64,000 nt of DNA from the NCBI GenBank assembly GCA_947467605.1, contig CANIII010000008.1, forward strand, positions 1 to 64,000. Direction: 5' to 3'. The notes below the pieces were generated by a model, which was not told the origin of the DNA, did not search any database, and was given only the letters and a program-made list of their open reading frames with translations. Shown one piece after another: positions 1 through 8,661 of this stretch (its first letter is position 1; every line of letters begins with the position of its first letter). Source of the DNA: Acidobacteriota bacterium. Lineage in GTDB: Bacteria; Acidobacteriota; Vicinamibacteria; Vicinamibacterales; SCN-69-37. The position numbers and the translations under genes are program-made.

Positions 1-21
1 CGCCATAGGCAATGGCGCGAC

Positions 22-67
22 CTCTGTCCCTTTTCTGTGGAAACCTGTGGAAAAGGGCTCTGACCCC
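22..67. repeat. 46-bp dispersed repeat, copy 1
   Basis: Runs from CTCTGTCCC to GGGCTCTGACCCC, with two CTGTGGAA direct repeats inside. The same 46-base unit recurs near 3.1 kb and 14.25 kb in the same orientation. Read on the minus strand it is bounded by GGGGTCAGAG and GGGACAGAG. Its GGGG end lies 3 bases after the stop codon of the SGNH gene. It resembles short REP-type elements, but no transposase is present in the window. Confidence 0.8.
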
Positions 68-70
68 GTT

Positions 71-808
71 CTAGTACAAACGCACCTGTCCGTGCTGAGG
101 CGTGTGCTGATGGATGCCGCAGATCCAGCGGTGTTCGTCGGCGCGAAGCCAGAGGCGCGTGGACTCGAGAAGACCGCCGGGTTCGGGCCGGGCTTTCCAG
201 ATGGCCTCATCGATGCCGAGGAATTCACCCCAGACGCGGCGCCAGAACGGGTAGCGATAGTGAATCGGATCCAAGCTGTACCACTCTGCGCGCAGTGGCA
301 CGAAGCGAAGTGCGCGTTCGGCGGCCATCCGCTCGAGGCCGGCCTGCACGACGAGCGTGCTCGCCTGCGCGCCGGCGAGCGTCTGATGACTCGACGGAAA
401 CATGATGGCACGCATGATCCGAAACTGTCGCTCCGACAACACATTCGCGTTACGTGTGGGCAGCCCTGTGAGCGCGATGGCCCGCGTGTGCTTCTGCAAC
501 CGCGTCACCGCCTCGCCAACCCACTCGAGAATCTGTTCCGGTGGATAGCCGTACAGAATGTCGTTGCCAACGTCTGACACGATCCCCACCGACGGCTGCG
601 GCGGCAACCGATCGAGCGCACGCCAGATGCCGCACTGAAGAATGCCAGGCAACCGTCGCACAAGGACGCGGCTGTCGGCACCGAACGACCGGCCGAGCCC
701 GAGCGCCGCAATCACCTCGGTATCAGGTCCCCACGCCACGCGGCTCATCGACCGCACGGTCCGCAACCCTCGCGTCAGGTTGCTGGCGCCGAGCGCAATC
801 ACACGCAC
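71..808 (-). CDS. SGNH/GDSL-type hydrolase-like protein
   Basis: A 245-residue protein with the blocks expected of SGNH hydrolases: an N-terminal GASNL serine block at about residues 7-11, VGNDILYG (the GND block) in the middle, and DPIHYR (the Asp-His block) towards the C-terminus. The family comprises esterases, lipases and acetyl hydrolases; the substrate cannot be read from sequence. There is no signal peptide, so it is probably cytoplasmic. It starts with GTG, and the start shares one base with the stop of the upstream phosphodiester glycosidase gene (TAGTG), so the two are translationally coupled. The blocks are reasonably clear; the specific activity is unknown. Confidence 0.7.
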   Translation of the reverse strand: MRVIALGASNLTRGLRTVRSMSRVAWGPDTEVIAALGLGRSFGADSRVLVRRLPGILQCGIWRALDRLPPQPSVGIVSDVGNDILYGYPPEQILEWVGEAVTRLQKHTRAIALTGLPTRNANVLSERQFRIMRAIMFPSSHQTLAGAQASTLVVQAGLERMAAERALRFVPLRAEWYSLDPIHYRYPFWRRVWGEFLGIDEAIWKARPEPGGLLESTRLWLRADEHRWICGIHQHTPQHGQVRLY

Positions 809-1995
809 TACTTGCGCGCCTTGACGAGAATCACGTCACTGATCTGCCGCGGTCCGGCCGGATCCGACGGCCTGTTCACGATCTTGTCCTTCACCACCAT
901 CGTGACCGACCCACCACCGTCGAGGTTGAGCGCGTCACGCAGCTTCAGTCGATCGCACAAACGCTGCAGTTCCTTGAAATCCATGCCCGCGGCATAGCCA
1001 GGCTGACGACCGTCGATCGCCACGAGCCACGCGGCGCCGCGATCGTCCACGCCAATCACCGTACGCGGATGTCGCACATCCAGGAACGTCGTCGGATTCA
1101 GCGCCTCGGCTGTCCACTCCGTCATCGTCTCGCCGGCGCGGCGCAACAAGCCGGCACCATTCACCACATCCTGGGCTGATTCAAAGATTGACGAGGGCAG
1201 ATGATGCACAGACTTCCAATTGGTGACCACCGTCACCTTCACGCCAGGCGTGAGCGATGCCATCTCGGCGGGCAACTCCAGCCCACCGTATGACAAGACG
1301 ATGCCGTCACGCGGAATCGGCGTGTGGCCGGCATTCGACCGGACGTTGCGCACCGTCAACGGCTTGCCGCTGATGATGATCTCCGTGCCGTTCAGCGCCG
1401 TGTCGGTGTCGGCGTGATACGTCGGCGTATACAGCATCAACTTGCCGCGCTCGCGTGTGGTGTCAACACCATCAATCGGCACAACGAAGTTCTTGCCGCC
1501 GACCGTGAAGTGCAGCTCCTGCTTCGCGCTGAGCTGATCGAAGGTCAGCGTCTGTGGGCGCCCGCTTTCTCGTCCCACTGGCATCGGCGCAATGGCGACG
1601 ACGCCACGTGGCAGCGTCGCGTCGCTGACAAATTCGCCGGCCATCTTCAACACACTCGCCGGGTCTCCATTCTTCGTGTTGAAGAACCCGGCGTTGACCG
1701 CCGCAATCGCGCCATGGCGTGTCGCGATCACGTCCGCTGATTCGAGGCCGAGAATTTCGTCCTTCGCGTGCGCGCTCGATAGCGCCACTTTCGAGAGATC
1801 CAGCTTTAGCAGATACGCCGCCGACGCGCCTTCAGGATCTGCCAGGGTCGCATCGGTCGACGTGAAGTACTCCACACCGGGCGCGATCTGCTGCGGTGCG
1901 CTCAGCCATGACGTCGGCGCCTGCGCCCACAACACCGTCGACGCAGCAGCGCACGCCAGCGTGACAAAGAATGATCGCGCGGTGCGAAGACCCAT
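808..1995 (-). CDS. Phosphodiester glycosidase family (NAGPA domain) exported protein
   Basis: A 395-residue protein with an N-terminal signal peptide (hydrophobic stretch ending near LWAQ) and the NAGPA/phosphodiester glycosidase signatures AAVNAGFF in the first half and NLDGGGSVTM near the C-terminus. Bacterial members remove sugar phosphodiester caps or act on exopolysaccharide; the substrate here is unknown. An in-frame ATG 21 bases further upstream exists, but I chose the inner ATG because the signal peptide begins there and because a -10-like AGAATA ends a few bases before it, so a transcript would start downstream of the outer ATG. It is divergent from the LD-carboxypeptidase gene by only 25 bases. 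Confidence 0.8.
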   Translation of the reverse strand: MGLRTARSFFVTLACAAASTVLWAQAPTSWLSAPQQIAPGVEYFTSTDATLADPEGASAAYLLKLDLSKVALSSAHAKDEILGLESADVIATRHGAIAAVNAGFFNTKNGDPASVLKMAGEFVSDATLPRGVVAIAPMPVGRESGRPQTLTFDQLSAKQELHFTVGGKNFVVPIDGVDTTRERGKLMLYTPTYHADTDTALNGTEIIISGKPLTVRNVRSNAGHTPIPRDGIVLSYGGLELPAEMASLTPGVKVTVVTNWKSVHHLPSSIFESAQDVVNGAGLLRRAGETMTEWTAEALNPTTFLDVRHPRTVIGVDDRGAAWLVAIDGRQPGYAAGMDFKELQRLCDRLKLRDALNLDGGGSVTMVVKDKIVNRPSDPAGPRQISDVILVKARK

Positions 1996-2005
1996 GGTTT
2001 CCGCG

Positions 2006-2011
2006 TATTCT
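2006..2011. promoter_or_regulatory. Shared divergent -10 element
   Basis: The hexamer reads TATTCT on the plus strand and AGAATA on the minus strand. Transcription starting 7 bases downstream would begin about 3 bases before each start codon (2021 plus, 1995 minus). Both mRNAs would then be nearly leaderless. No convincing -35 boxes were identified. Confidence 0.45.
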
Positions 2012-2020
2012 GACACGGCT

Positions 2021-3085
2021 ATGAGACGACGTTACTTTCTGAAGAGCGGCGCAACGGCGGGCGTGATGGCGTTGGCGGGCGCGAAGATGGCTGCGGTGCC
2101 GGGCCTGAATCATAGTGACGCGCCCTTTGCGCCACTGAAGCCCAAGCGACTCCAGCCGGGAGACACGGTCGGCCTTGTGGCACCGGCCACGGCCGTCTTT
2201 CAGGACGTCGAGCAGGACATCGCGCGCGAATCACTGGAAGCGCTCGGTCTCAAGGTGAAGATCGGTCCGCACATGCGCGACCGCCACGGCTACCTCGGCG
2301 GCGAAGACAAAGCGCGCGCGGAAGATATCAACCACTTCTTCGGCGACTCGTCGGTGTCGGCGGTACTGCCCATCCGCGGCGGTTGGGGCTGCGCACGACT
2401 CCTCCCCTACCTCGACTTCGACCTGATCAAGAAGAATCCGAAAGTGCTGATGGGCTACAGCGACATCACGGCGCTGCACAATTCGATTCAGGCGAAGACC
2501 GGCCTGATCACGTTTCACGGGCCACTCGGCGGCGGACGGTGGGATGCCTGGTCGGTCGACTACATGAAGCGCGTCGTCTTTGGCGGTGAATCCGTCACGA
2601 TGTCGAATCCGAAGTCGATGAACGATCGAAATTCACTGACGCAGATCGACAACCGCACACGCACCATCACGCCGGGCAAAGCGCGCGGACGCATCATGGG
2701 CGGCAACCTCACGGTGCTCACGGCGATTCTCGGGTCACCGTACGTGCCCGACTACAGCAACTCGATTCTGTTTCTCGAAGACGTGCAGGAGAATCTCTAC
2801 CGCATCGACCGGATGCTGACGTCGCTGAAGTTGGCTGGCATCCTCAGCAAAGCCAAGGGCGTGATCTTCGGCACGTGCAGCGAGTGCGGCCCGGGCAACG
2901 ACAACTACGCCGCGCTGACCATGGAGGAAATCCTCGCCGATCACGTGAAGTCTCTCGGCGTGCCGGCTTGGCAGGGCGCGATGATCGGTCACAACACGCC
3001 GCAGTGGACGATCCCATTTGGGCTCGACGTCGAGATCGACGCCACCGCCTGCACCGTGACGATGCTGGAGTCCGGCGTCAGCTAG
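2021..3085 (+). CDS. LD-carboxypeptidase (peptidase S66 family)
   Basis: A 354-residue protein of the MccF/LdcA family, which removes the terminal D-Ala from murein tetrapeptides or detoxifies microcin C-like compounds. Family landmarks are present: an N-terminal GDTVGLVAPA strand, RGGWG, the nucleophile elbow GYSDIT (Ser), LEDVQENLYRIDR (Glu) and IGHNTPQW (His). The N-terminus MRRRYFLKSG has twin-arginine-like and hydrophobic features, suggesting export by Tat. The length is normal for the family. It starts 10 bases after a TATTCT -10-like hexamer and no Shine-Dalgarno is visible, so the mRNA may be almost leaderless. Confidence 0.88.
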   Translation: MRRRYFLKSGATAGVMALAGAKMAAVPGLNHSDAPFAPLKPKRLQPGDTVGLVAPATAVFQDVEQDIARESLEALGLKVKIGPHMRDRHGYLGGEDKARAEDINHFFGDSSVSAVLPIRGGWGCARLLPYLDFDLIKKNPKVLMGYSDITALHNSIQAKTGLITFHGPLGGGRWDAWSVDYMKRVVFGGESVTMSNPKSMNDRNSLTQIDNRTRTITPGKARGRIMGGNLTVLTAILGSPYVPDYSNSILFLEDVQENLYRIDRMLTSLKLAGILSKAKGVIFGTCSECGPGNDNYAALTMEEILADHVKSLGVPAWQGAMIGHNTPQWTIPFGLDVEIDATACTVTMLESGVS

Positions 3086-3108
3086 TAACAGTGTCTCCAA
3101 AAGTGGAG

Positions 3109-3154
3109 CTCTGTCCCTAAGCTGTGGAAGCCTGTGGAAAAGGGCTCTGACCCC
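3109..3154. repeat. 46-bp dispersed repeat, copy 2
   Basis: Same unit and orientation as copy 1, again with two CTGTGGAA direct repeats. It sits between the convergent LD-carboxypeptidase and glycosyltransferase genes, and its GGGG end directly abuts the stop codon of the glycosyltransferase. Confidence 0.8.
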
Positions 3155-4087
3155 TTAGGTTTTACGAACCACTTCGCGAACGACGGCTTGTGGGCGCTGG
3201 TTGATGGTGAGGAACATGCGGCCAAGATACTCGCCGATCAGGCCCAGCATGACGAGTTGTGCGCCGGAGAACAGCAGCACCGCCGACGTCACCCAGCCCC
3301 AGCCGTAGGCCGGACCGCGATCCTGAAACCAGAGCCACACGACGATCGCGAATGCAGCCAGCCCGGCGGCGGCGGTGATCAATCCCAGCAGTGTCGCCGC
3401 GCGAAGGGGTAGCAGAGAGAAGTTCAACCACGCACTGAGCCACAGGCGCAGCAGGCGGCGGAACGTGTAGCCGCTCTCGCCGGCGGATCGCTTGTCGTGT
3501 CGCACGGTGATCGAGCCGATGCGCTGTGTGACTTGCAGCAGCAGGCCGTCGAGGTACGGATACGGTCCGGAATAGGCGGCGACCTGTTTGGTGATGAAGC
3601 CGCTCACGCAGCGAAAGCTCGAGAGATAGAACCCGTGCGGCTTGTCGAGGGCCCAATCGGTCATACGATTGGTGAACCAACTGCCGAAGTTCCTGAACAT
3701 CGAGTGCTGCTTGACGTCGTAGTGGCCAAACACGACATCAAGCTGTTCGCGCCTCGCGTGTTCCCAGAGGCGTACTGCTTCTTCTGGCGGGTTCTGCCCG
3801 TCATCGTCCAGGTTCACGACGTAGGCGCCGGTCGCATGGCGCCAGCCGGTGAGCACGGCGTTGTGCTCGCCAAAATTGCGTGCGTGTTCGATGTAGATGA
3901 TGGGCGTCTTCGCGGTGCGGACGAGTTCGCGGCAGACCGAAGCCGTAGCGTCTGCGCTGCCGTCATTCACCAGCACCACTTCATGCCCGCCATCGACCGA
4001 CAGCGCGTCGATGGTCTTGACCAGCGCGCCAATCGTGGCGGCGCTGTTGTACAGCGGGATAACGAAACTCAGAGCCGGCCCGGACAT
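3155..4087 (-). CDS. Family 2 glycosyltransferase, membrane-anchored (ArnC/GtrB-like)
   Basis: A 310-residue protein with a GT-A domain at its N-terminus (SFVIPLYNSAATI, then VNDGSADATASV and the NLDDDGQNPPEE metal-binding region) and two C-terminal transmembrane segments at about residues 230-290. This is the architecture of polyprenyl-phosphate sugar transferases such as ArnC, GtrB and DPM synthase-like enzymes, which load a sugar onto undecaprenyl phosphate at the inner membrane. The sugar is unknown. An AGGAG lies about 10 bases upstream of the ATG. It follows the EVE-domain gene by 15 bases and may share its transcript. Confidence 0.85.
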   Translation of the reverse strand: MSGPALSFVIPLYNSAATIGALVKTIDALSVDGGHEVVLVNDGSADATASVCRELVRTAKTPIIYIEHARNFGEHNAVLTGWRHATGAYVVNLDDDGQNPPEEAVRLWEHARREQLDVVFGHYDVKQHSMFRNFGSWFTNRMTDWALDKPHGFYLSSFRCVSGFITKQVAAYSGPYPYLDGLLLQVTQRIGSITVRHDKRSAGESGYTFRRLLRLWLSAWLNFSLLPLRAATLLGLITAAAGLAAFAIVVWLWFQDRGPAYGWGWVTSAVLLFSGAQLVMLGLIGEYLGRMFLTINQRPQAVVREVVRKT

Positions 4088-4102
4088 CGGGAGTATTGTC
4101 TC

Positions 4103-4525
4103 CTAATTCAGGTCGGCCTTCATGGCCGCGGCGATGCGGATGGCGTCGGATTCGGTGATTTCAAAGAGCCCGCGCTTGAGTGGCAGCCCCCAATTCGTCT
4201 TGTCGGTGACGAACTCGAGGTCGGGGATCAGCGGGAGGATCGACGCCTCTTCGCACTCGACAAACTCGACGCGGCGGCGCCACGGCATGAACTTCGCCGA
4301 GACCTTGGTCTGAAACGCATCCTTGCCGGCCACATGGCCGATCGCCGTGAATTTCTGCAGTAGCTCACCTGCGCGAAAGAGCGTGCCGGATGAATAGAAA
4401 ATGATGAGGTCACCGCTCGAGAGCTTGCGGAGCGGCTCTGCTTTCCCATGAGCCGATTGCGTGAAACCACCTTCCACGCCCGCGACCACGTGGTTCTTCG
4501 AGATGCAGTTGATCCAGTACTTCAC
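4103..4525 (-). CDS. EVE domain-containing protein
   Basis: A 140-residue single-domain protein. The opening MKYWINCISKNHV, the central FYSSG and the conserved tryptophan in TNWGLPLK match the EVE (PUA-like) fold. EVE proteins are thought to bind modified bases in DNA or RNA; YTH domains are relatives. No partner nuclease, methylase or defence gene is adjacent, so the target cannot be inferred. The start is a GTG; the nearby ATG on the same strand is out of frame and runs into a stop. Confidence 0.8.
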   Translation of the reverse strand: MKYWINCISKNHVVAGVEGGFTQSAHGKAEPLRKLSSGDLIIFYSSGTLFRAGELLQKFTAIGHVAGKDAFQTKVSAKFMPWRRRVEFVECEEASILPLIPDLEFVTDKTNWGLPLKRGLFEITESDAIRIAAAMKADLN

Positions 4526-4546
4526 GTCATTACTGTGACATGAAAA

Positions 4547-4575
4547 CGCCCGGCAGGAGGTTCTCCTGCCGGGCG
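4547..4575 (-). terminator. Rho-independent terminator after the TonB receptor gene
   Basis: A perfect 13-base-pair stem (CGCCCGGCAGGAG with its complement) closes a 3-base loop. On the minus strand it is followed by TTTT. It lies about 37 bases after the stop codon of the Oar-like receptor gene, which explains the end of that transcript. Confidence 0.85.
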
Positions 4576-4611
4576 CTCGTGTATCGCTGTTGATCTAACT
4601 GACGCCTTGGC

Positions 4612-7600
4612 TTACTTGCCCCACGTGACGCGACCTGAGACCTGCGCCTGGCGCGACGCGTTGATGCCCGTGAGGCCCGTCACTTCGTAACTGGTCTGCA
4701 CCGTGCCGCCGACGCCGCCAACTGGAACGAAGTTGAGGTTGTTGAACACGTTGAGCAGTTCGAGTCGGATCTCGACACGCGCCTGTCGGAACACGGTCAG
4801 CGATTTCACGACCGCGAGGTCTGATTCCATCAGTTTCGGACCACGCACAACCAGCGTGCGCGTGCCGCAATCACCGTAACCGGCGGCGATCGATTCGATA
4901 CAGTCGGGGCCGTTGGCCGGGGCGAAGTACTGACCCGACGGGGCACCGAGCGAACCGTAGCCGGTCGCTGACGTGGCGCTCACGCTGAACGCCTTGATCG
5001 ATTCCTGAATCAGCGCATCCGGGAGCATGTAGATGCGATCCACACCACTCGTCGAGTCGTGGCGCAACTTGTACATGCCCTGCAGGTCGCTTTCGGTGAA
5101 ACCCACCATGCGCACATTCCCCAGGTCGAGCAGACGGCCGCTCTGGAAGCGTGTGTTCATGTTGACCTGCCACCCACCGACGATCGCGTCGAGGATCGGG
5201 TTCGCGCTGCCGAAGAAGTGACGGCCCTTGCCGAACGGCAGATCGAACACGATGTTGCCCTTCAGCGCGTGCGTGACGTCGCCGCCGCCGCCCGTCTGCG
5301 ACACTTCCTTGCGCGCAACGCGGAACGAATAGCGCGTGGACTGATAGCCCTTGCCGTAGCTGTAGTTGGCCTGGAACTGGATGCCGTTCGCGAGACGACG
5401 ACGAATCTCCGTCTGAATGCCGTTGAAGCGCGTGAACCCACCGTTGCCGGTGATGCTCGCGCCACCCAGATAGTCGGGGTTGGCATAGAAGAAGTTCGAC
5501 GGCAGCCCGGCCGCAAGCGCGTTGCTGCGCTGCGCCGCCGCCGCACCGGAGCCGGCCAGATCGGCCGCCGCGCTGAACGGGTTCGGGTTGTACTTCGCGA
5601 GGCGGTTCACGAACGTCGCGTTCGTGTAGTTGGCCGACGTGTAGAGCGCCGCGTTGCCGGCATTGGCCGCCGACACGCCGCTGAAGTACGCCTGATAGAT
5701 CGGGAGCGGCACCGAGCCTGCGACCGTCGCGTCGTACTTGAACGACGCGGCCTTGCCGGCCGCGACGGCCAACTGCAGGTTCTTCTGCGCGTTCTTGAAC
5801 TCGTTCAGGAACCCGTTCTCATTGATGTTCACTTCACCATTGAGGTTGTAGGTCGTGAGGGCGTCACGGCTGCGTGTGCCCACGTAGCGCACTTCGATCG
5901 CCATGTTCTTGGTCAACCCGCGCTGCACGCCGAACGTGTAGCTGTCGGCGTACGGCTGACGGAGGTTTGACGCAAACACGTTGATCGAGTCGGTCACCAC
6001 ACCAGACAGCGGATAGGTCGGCGATGTCGGGAACGCCGCCGGGGTCAACTGGCTGTCGTTGCGAAGCAACACGAGGTTGGAACCCAGATTGCCAAGGCCC
6101 TCATTCTTGTTGACCGCGATGCGGATGCCCGGGTTCGCGTTGAACACGCCCGAGTAGTCACTCAAGCCGTTACGCGTGTAGGCGCGCGTCCAGCCACCGC
6201 GGAGGACGAACTGGCCGGAGTCGCCCATGACGGCCTTCAGGAAACCGTTCTCGCTTGTCGGCGTCCAGTTCACGCCGATGCTCGGCGCAATGTTGTTGGT
6301 GTCATTGCCGTAGGCCTTGGCGCCGCTCGTCAACTGTTGAAACTTGGGCGTCGTCCCCGGCAGCGTGCCCGGCTTGAAGAGGTTGCAGATCGCCGCTGTG
6401 GGTTCGTCTGGATCACAGGTCGAGGTCAGGCCTGAGAGACCAAACGCCTCGGTTGGCGTCGCAAACGAGTAGAGACTATTGGAGGCCGAGAAGGCCCCCT
6501 GCAGTTCGTACCGCAGACCGTAATTGATGGTCAGGTTCGGGCGAAGGCGCCAGGCGTCCTGCACGAAGATGCCCGACTCCGTCATGCCGAACTGCTGCCG
6601 CGCGGCACCCTGGTACACGTACTGGCCAGTCGCGGCATCAATACGTGCGTTGCCAGTGATCGAGCTCACGCGACCCGTGAGGACCGAGTAGAGCGCGCGC
6701 GCCGCATTCAGGTTCGCCGTCGATGCGCCCGGGAAGTTCGCCGTGCTGAACATCGCCGTCGCTGGATCATTGGTCTGCAGACCGAAGGCAATCGTCGGCA
6801 CGGCAGTGATGTTGTTACCCCAGCCCGAGATCTTGGTCACCGAGATGCCCGCCGAAATGCTGTGCGATCCCTTGGACAAGCTGACGGTGTCTTCGTACGT
6901 GTACACGATCGCGTTGCGGCTCTGTGCGTTCGGCGCCGGACCGGCGTTGGTGATGCCGGCGGCGCTGATGTTCAGTTGGAAGCCCTTCTGATTCGCGAGC
7001 GGACCGTTCCACAGGGACGTGCTCTCCTGCTCCGGGAAGAACAAGACCGGTGAACCCTGCACGGCAAAGCGCGCTTCGTTGACGATGTTGCTGCCGAAGG
7101 TTGAACGCAGCGTGTTTGACACCGAGATGCGCTTGGAGGTCTGCGAACCGAAGTTCGGGAAACCCGGGAACGTCGGTTCGAAGCTGTTGGTCGTTGCATC
7201 CGGCGACGTGTTGAACACGTCGTGGTTGTAGACGCTCGAGAACTTGTGGTTCTTGCCGAAGTTGAAGTCGACGCGAACGGTCGGGAACCAGTTATCCGAC
7301 TTCTGCGCCGAGTTGTAGTTGTAGGTCTGATACAGCGGGTCGGTTGAGTCGGTGATGGTGCCCGTCGTACCCGTCGCTGTGCGGATGTCATTCAGCAACG
7401 CCACGATCGTCGGATCCATCGTCGCCAGCTGGCCATTGGCGGCCGCGAGCGAGATCAGATTCACGTTCGAGGTGCCAGTGGCGGTCGTGTAGCTGAACAC
7501 GCCGGCCTGCGCGGTCGGGCGCAAGATGGTGCGTGCGCGCGTCACGCCGCTCGGCTGATGGAACTTCTCGATGTTGGAGAAGAAGAACGCTTTGTTCTGA

Positions 7601-8496
7601 CCCGAGAAGATGCCCGGCAACCAGATTGGACCGCCCAGGCGGCCGCCCGTCTGATACTGCCGTAGCGGCACTTTGGCGACGCCGTCTCGAAGATTGAACC
7701 ACGTGTTCTTGTTCCACTCGTCGCGGCGCACGTACTCGTAGAAGCTGCCGTTGTACGAGTTTGTGCCTGCGCGCGTGACGAACTTCACGGTGATGGCGCC
7801 CTGGCCATCGGCCGCGCCGGCGGCCGCACCGGTAATCGACACTTCTTCGATCGCGTCGGTGCGCGGCTGAACAATGGTGAAGAACCCGTCGGATGTCTTG
7901 AGCGTGTTGTCCTGAATGTTGACGCCGTCGAGCGTGATGTTCACGGCTGATCCAGGCAGTCCATTGACGTTCGCAGAGCGGTTGCTCGACGCCACATTGA
8001 CGCCGGGCAGGAATGTCAGAAAGTCGATGACGTTGCGGCTCGTGAGCGGGAGCGCCTGAATCTGCGCGACGTTCAGCGTCGCGGTGACTGACGTCGCCTG
8101 CGTCTGCACGATGGCGCCGGCGCCTTCGACGATGACGGTTTCAGAGACACCGCCCACTTCGAGTTTGGCCGAGATGGTGGCGGGTGACACGGCCGAGACC
8201 ACGACGCCGTTGAAGACGGCTGTCTTGAATCCCTGCAACGTGACGCTGATGGAGTACGTGCCCGAGGGCACAGCGGGAATGTTGAACGAGCCATTGGATC
8301 CGCTCACGGCCGTCAACAGGGTGCCGTTGGCGGCGTTCTTGGCTTCGATGCTCGCTCCAGGGATGGCGCCACCCGAAGCATCAACAACCGTCCCCGAGAT
8401 TGATGAGGACGTCGCGCCGCCTTGTGCAAAGGCGGGGACTGCGGCAAACACCACGATGGCGAATGCCGATAGAACAGCCAACACACGTCGGACCAT
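4612..8496 (-). CDS. Oar-like TonB-dependent receptor with carboxypeptidase-regulatory domain
   Basis: A 1,294-residue outer-membrane protein. Residues 1-24 form a signal peptide. Residues about 30-115 are a CarboxypepD_reg (beta-sandwich) domain beginning SISGTVVDASGGAIPG. Next comes a plug domain with LPLTSRNVIDFL, NGLPGSAVNITLDGVN and FVTRAGTNSYNGS, then a long beta-barrel with many alternating aromatic strands ending in GRVTWGK. Proteins of this build are abundant in Acidobacteriota and Bacteroidetes; they import large substrates or take part in protein secretion (Oar), but the ligand is unknown. A GAGGAGAGGG ribosome-binding site sits 11 bases before the ATG, and a strong terminator follows, so it is probably a single-gene unit. 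Confidence 0.88.
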   Translation of the reverse strand: MVRRVLAVLSAFAIVVFAAVPAFAQGGATSSSISGTVVDASGGAIPGASIEAKNAANGTLLTAVSGSNGSFNIPAVPSGTYSISVTLQGFKTAVFNGVVVSAVSPATISAKLEVGGVSETVIVEGAGAIVQTQATSVTATLNVAQIQALPLTSRNVIDFLTFLPGVNVASSNRSANVNGLPGSAVNITLDGVNIQDNTLKTSDGFFTIVQPRTDAIEEVSITGAAAGAADGQGAITVKFVTRAGTNSYNGSFYEYVRRDEWNKNTWFNLRDGVAKVPLRQYQTGGRLGGPIWLPGIFSGQNKAFFFSNIEKFHQPSGVTRARTILRPTAQAGVFSYTTATGTSNVNLISLAAANGQLATMDPTIVALLNDIRTATGTTGTITDSTDPLYQTYNYNSAQKSDNWFPTVRVDFNFGKNHKFSSVYNHDVFNTSPDATTNSFEPTFPGFPNFGSQTSKRISVSNTLRSTFGSNIVNEARFAVQGSPVLFFPEQESTSLWNGPLANQKGFQLNISAAGITNAGPAPNAQSRNAIVYTYEDTVSLSKGSHSISAGISVTKISGWGNNITAVPTIAFGLQTNDPATAMFSTANFPGASTANLNAARALYSVLTGRVSSITGNARIDAATGQYVYQGAARQQFGMTESGIFVQDAWRLRPNLTINYGLRYELQGAFSASNSLYSFATPTEAFGLSGLTSTCDPDEPTAAICNLFKPGTLPGTTPKFQQLTSGAKAYGNDTNNIAPSIGVNWTPTSENGFLKAVMGDSGQFVLRGGWTRAYTRNGLSDYSGVFNANPGIRIAVNKNEGLGNLGSNLVLLRNDSQLTPAAFPTSPTYPLSGVVTDSINVFASNLRQPYADSYTFGVQRGLTKNMAIEVRYVGTRSRDALTTYNLNGEVNINENGFLNEFKNAQKNLQLAVAAGKAASFKYDATVAGSVPLPIYQAYFSGVSAANAGNAALYTSANYTNATFVNRLAKYNPNPFSAAADLAGSGAAAAQRSNALAAGLPSNFFYANPDYLGGASITGNGGFTRFNGIQTEIRRRLANGIQFQANYSYGKGYQSTRYSFRVARKEVSQTGGGGDVTHALKGNIVFDLPFGKGRHFFGSANPILDAIVGGWQVNMNTRFQSGRLLDLGNVRMVGFTESDLQGMYKLRHDSTSGVDRIYMLPDALIQESIKAFSVSATSATGYGSLGAPSGQYFAPANGPDCIESIAAGYGDCGTRTLVVRGPKLMESDLAVVKSLTVFRQARVEIRLELLNVFNNLNFVPVGGVGGTVQTSYEVTGLTGINASRQAQVSGRVTWGK

Positions 8497-8507
8497 GTTT
8501 TTGTTTT

Positions 8508-8517
8508 CCCTCTCCTC
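8508..8517 (-). promoter_or_regulatory. Strong Shine-Dalgarno of the TonB receptor gene
   Basis: On the minus strand this is GAGGAGAGGG, 11 bases before the ATG. It is notable because many other unit-start genes here show no Shine-Dalgarno. The 165-base gap upstream of the receptor otherwise holds a G-run and the ATTAC/GTAAT dyad listed next; no clear -35/-10 pair was found. Confidence 0.6.
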
Positions 8518-8627
8518 GACTCGATCTGTTTCCAGTTGTTGGACGACAGGGACGAACCGCTCCTGTGGAGACGCAAGTGAACTAAGAACGCGAGAATTGT
8601 GTTCGGGTCCGGACGGGGGGGCAAGCT

Positions 8628-8646
8628 ATTACTGAGGATCCGTAAT
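8628..8646. promoter_or_regulatory. ATTAC-N9-GTAAT dyad upstream of the TonB receptor
   Basis: A 5-base inverted repeat spaced by 9 bases lies between the stop of the fusion gene and the receptor gene. Its spacing would suit a dimeric regulator binding site, but it could be chance; no second copy was noticed. Confidence 0.2.
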
Positions 8647-8661
8647 CTTGGTCGTCACTGC

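Noticed and set aside
3497-4363. A 288-codon frame opposite the glycosyltransferase and EVE genes
   Set aside because: It is the antisense of two genes with recognised motifs and has none of its own.
4516-4540. TCAC-N9-GTGA dyad near the EVE gene start, considered as an operator
   Set aside because: The half-sites are only four bases long and the gene start lies within the dyad; no second copy was noticed.
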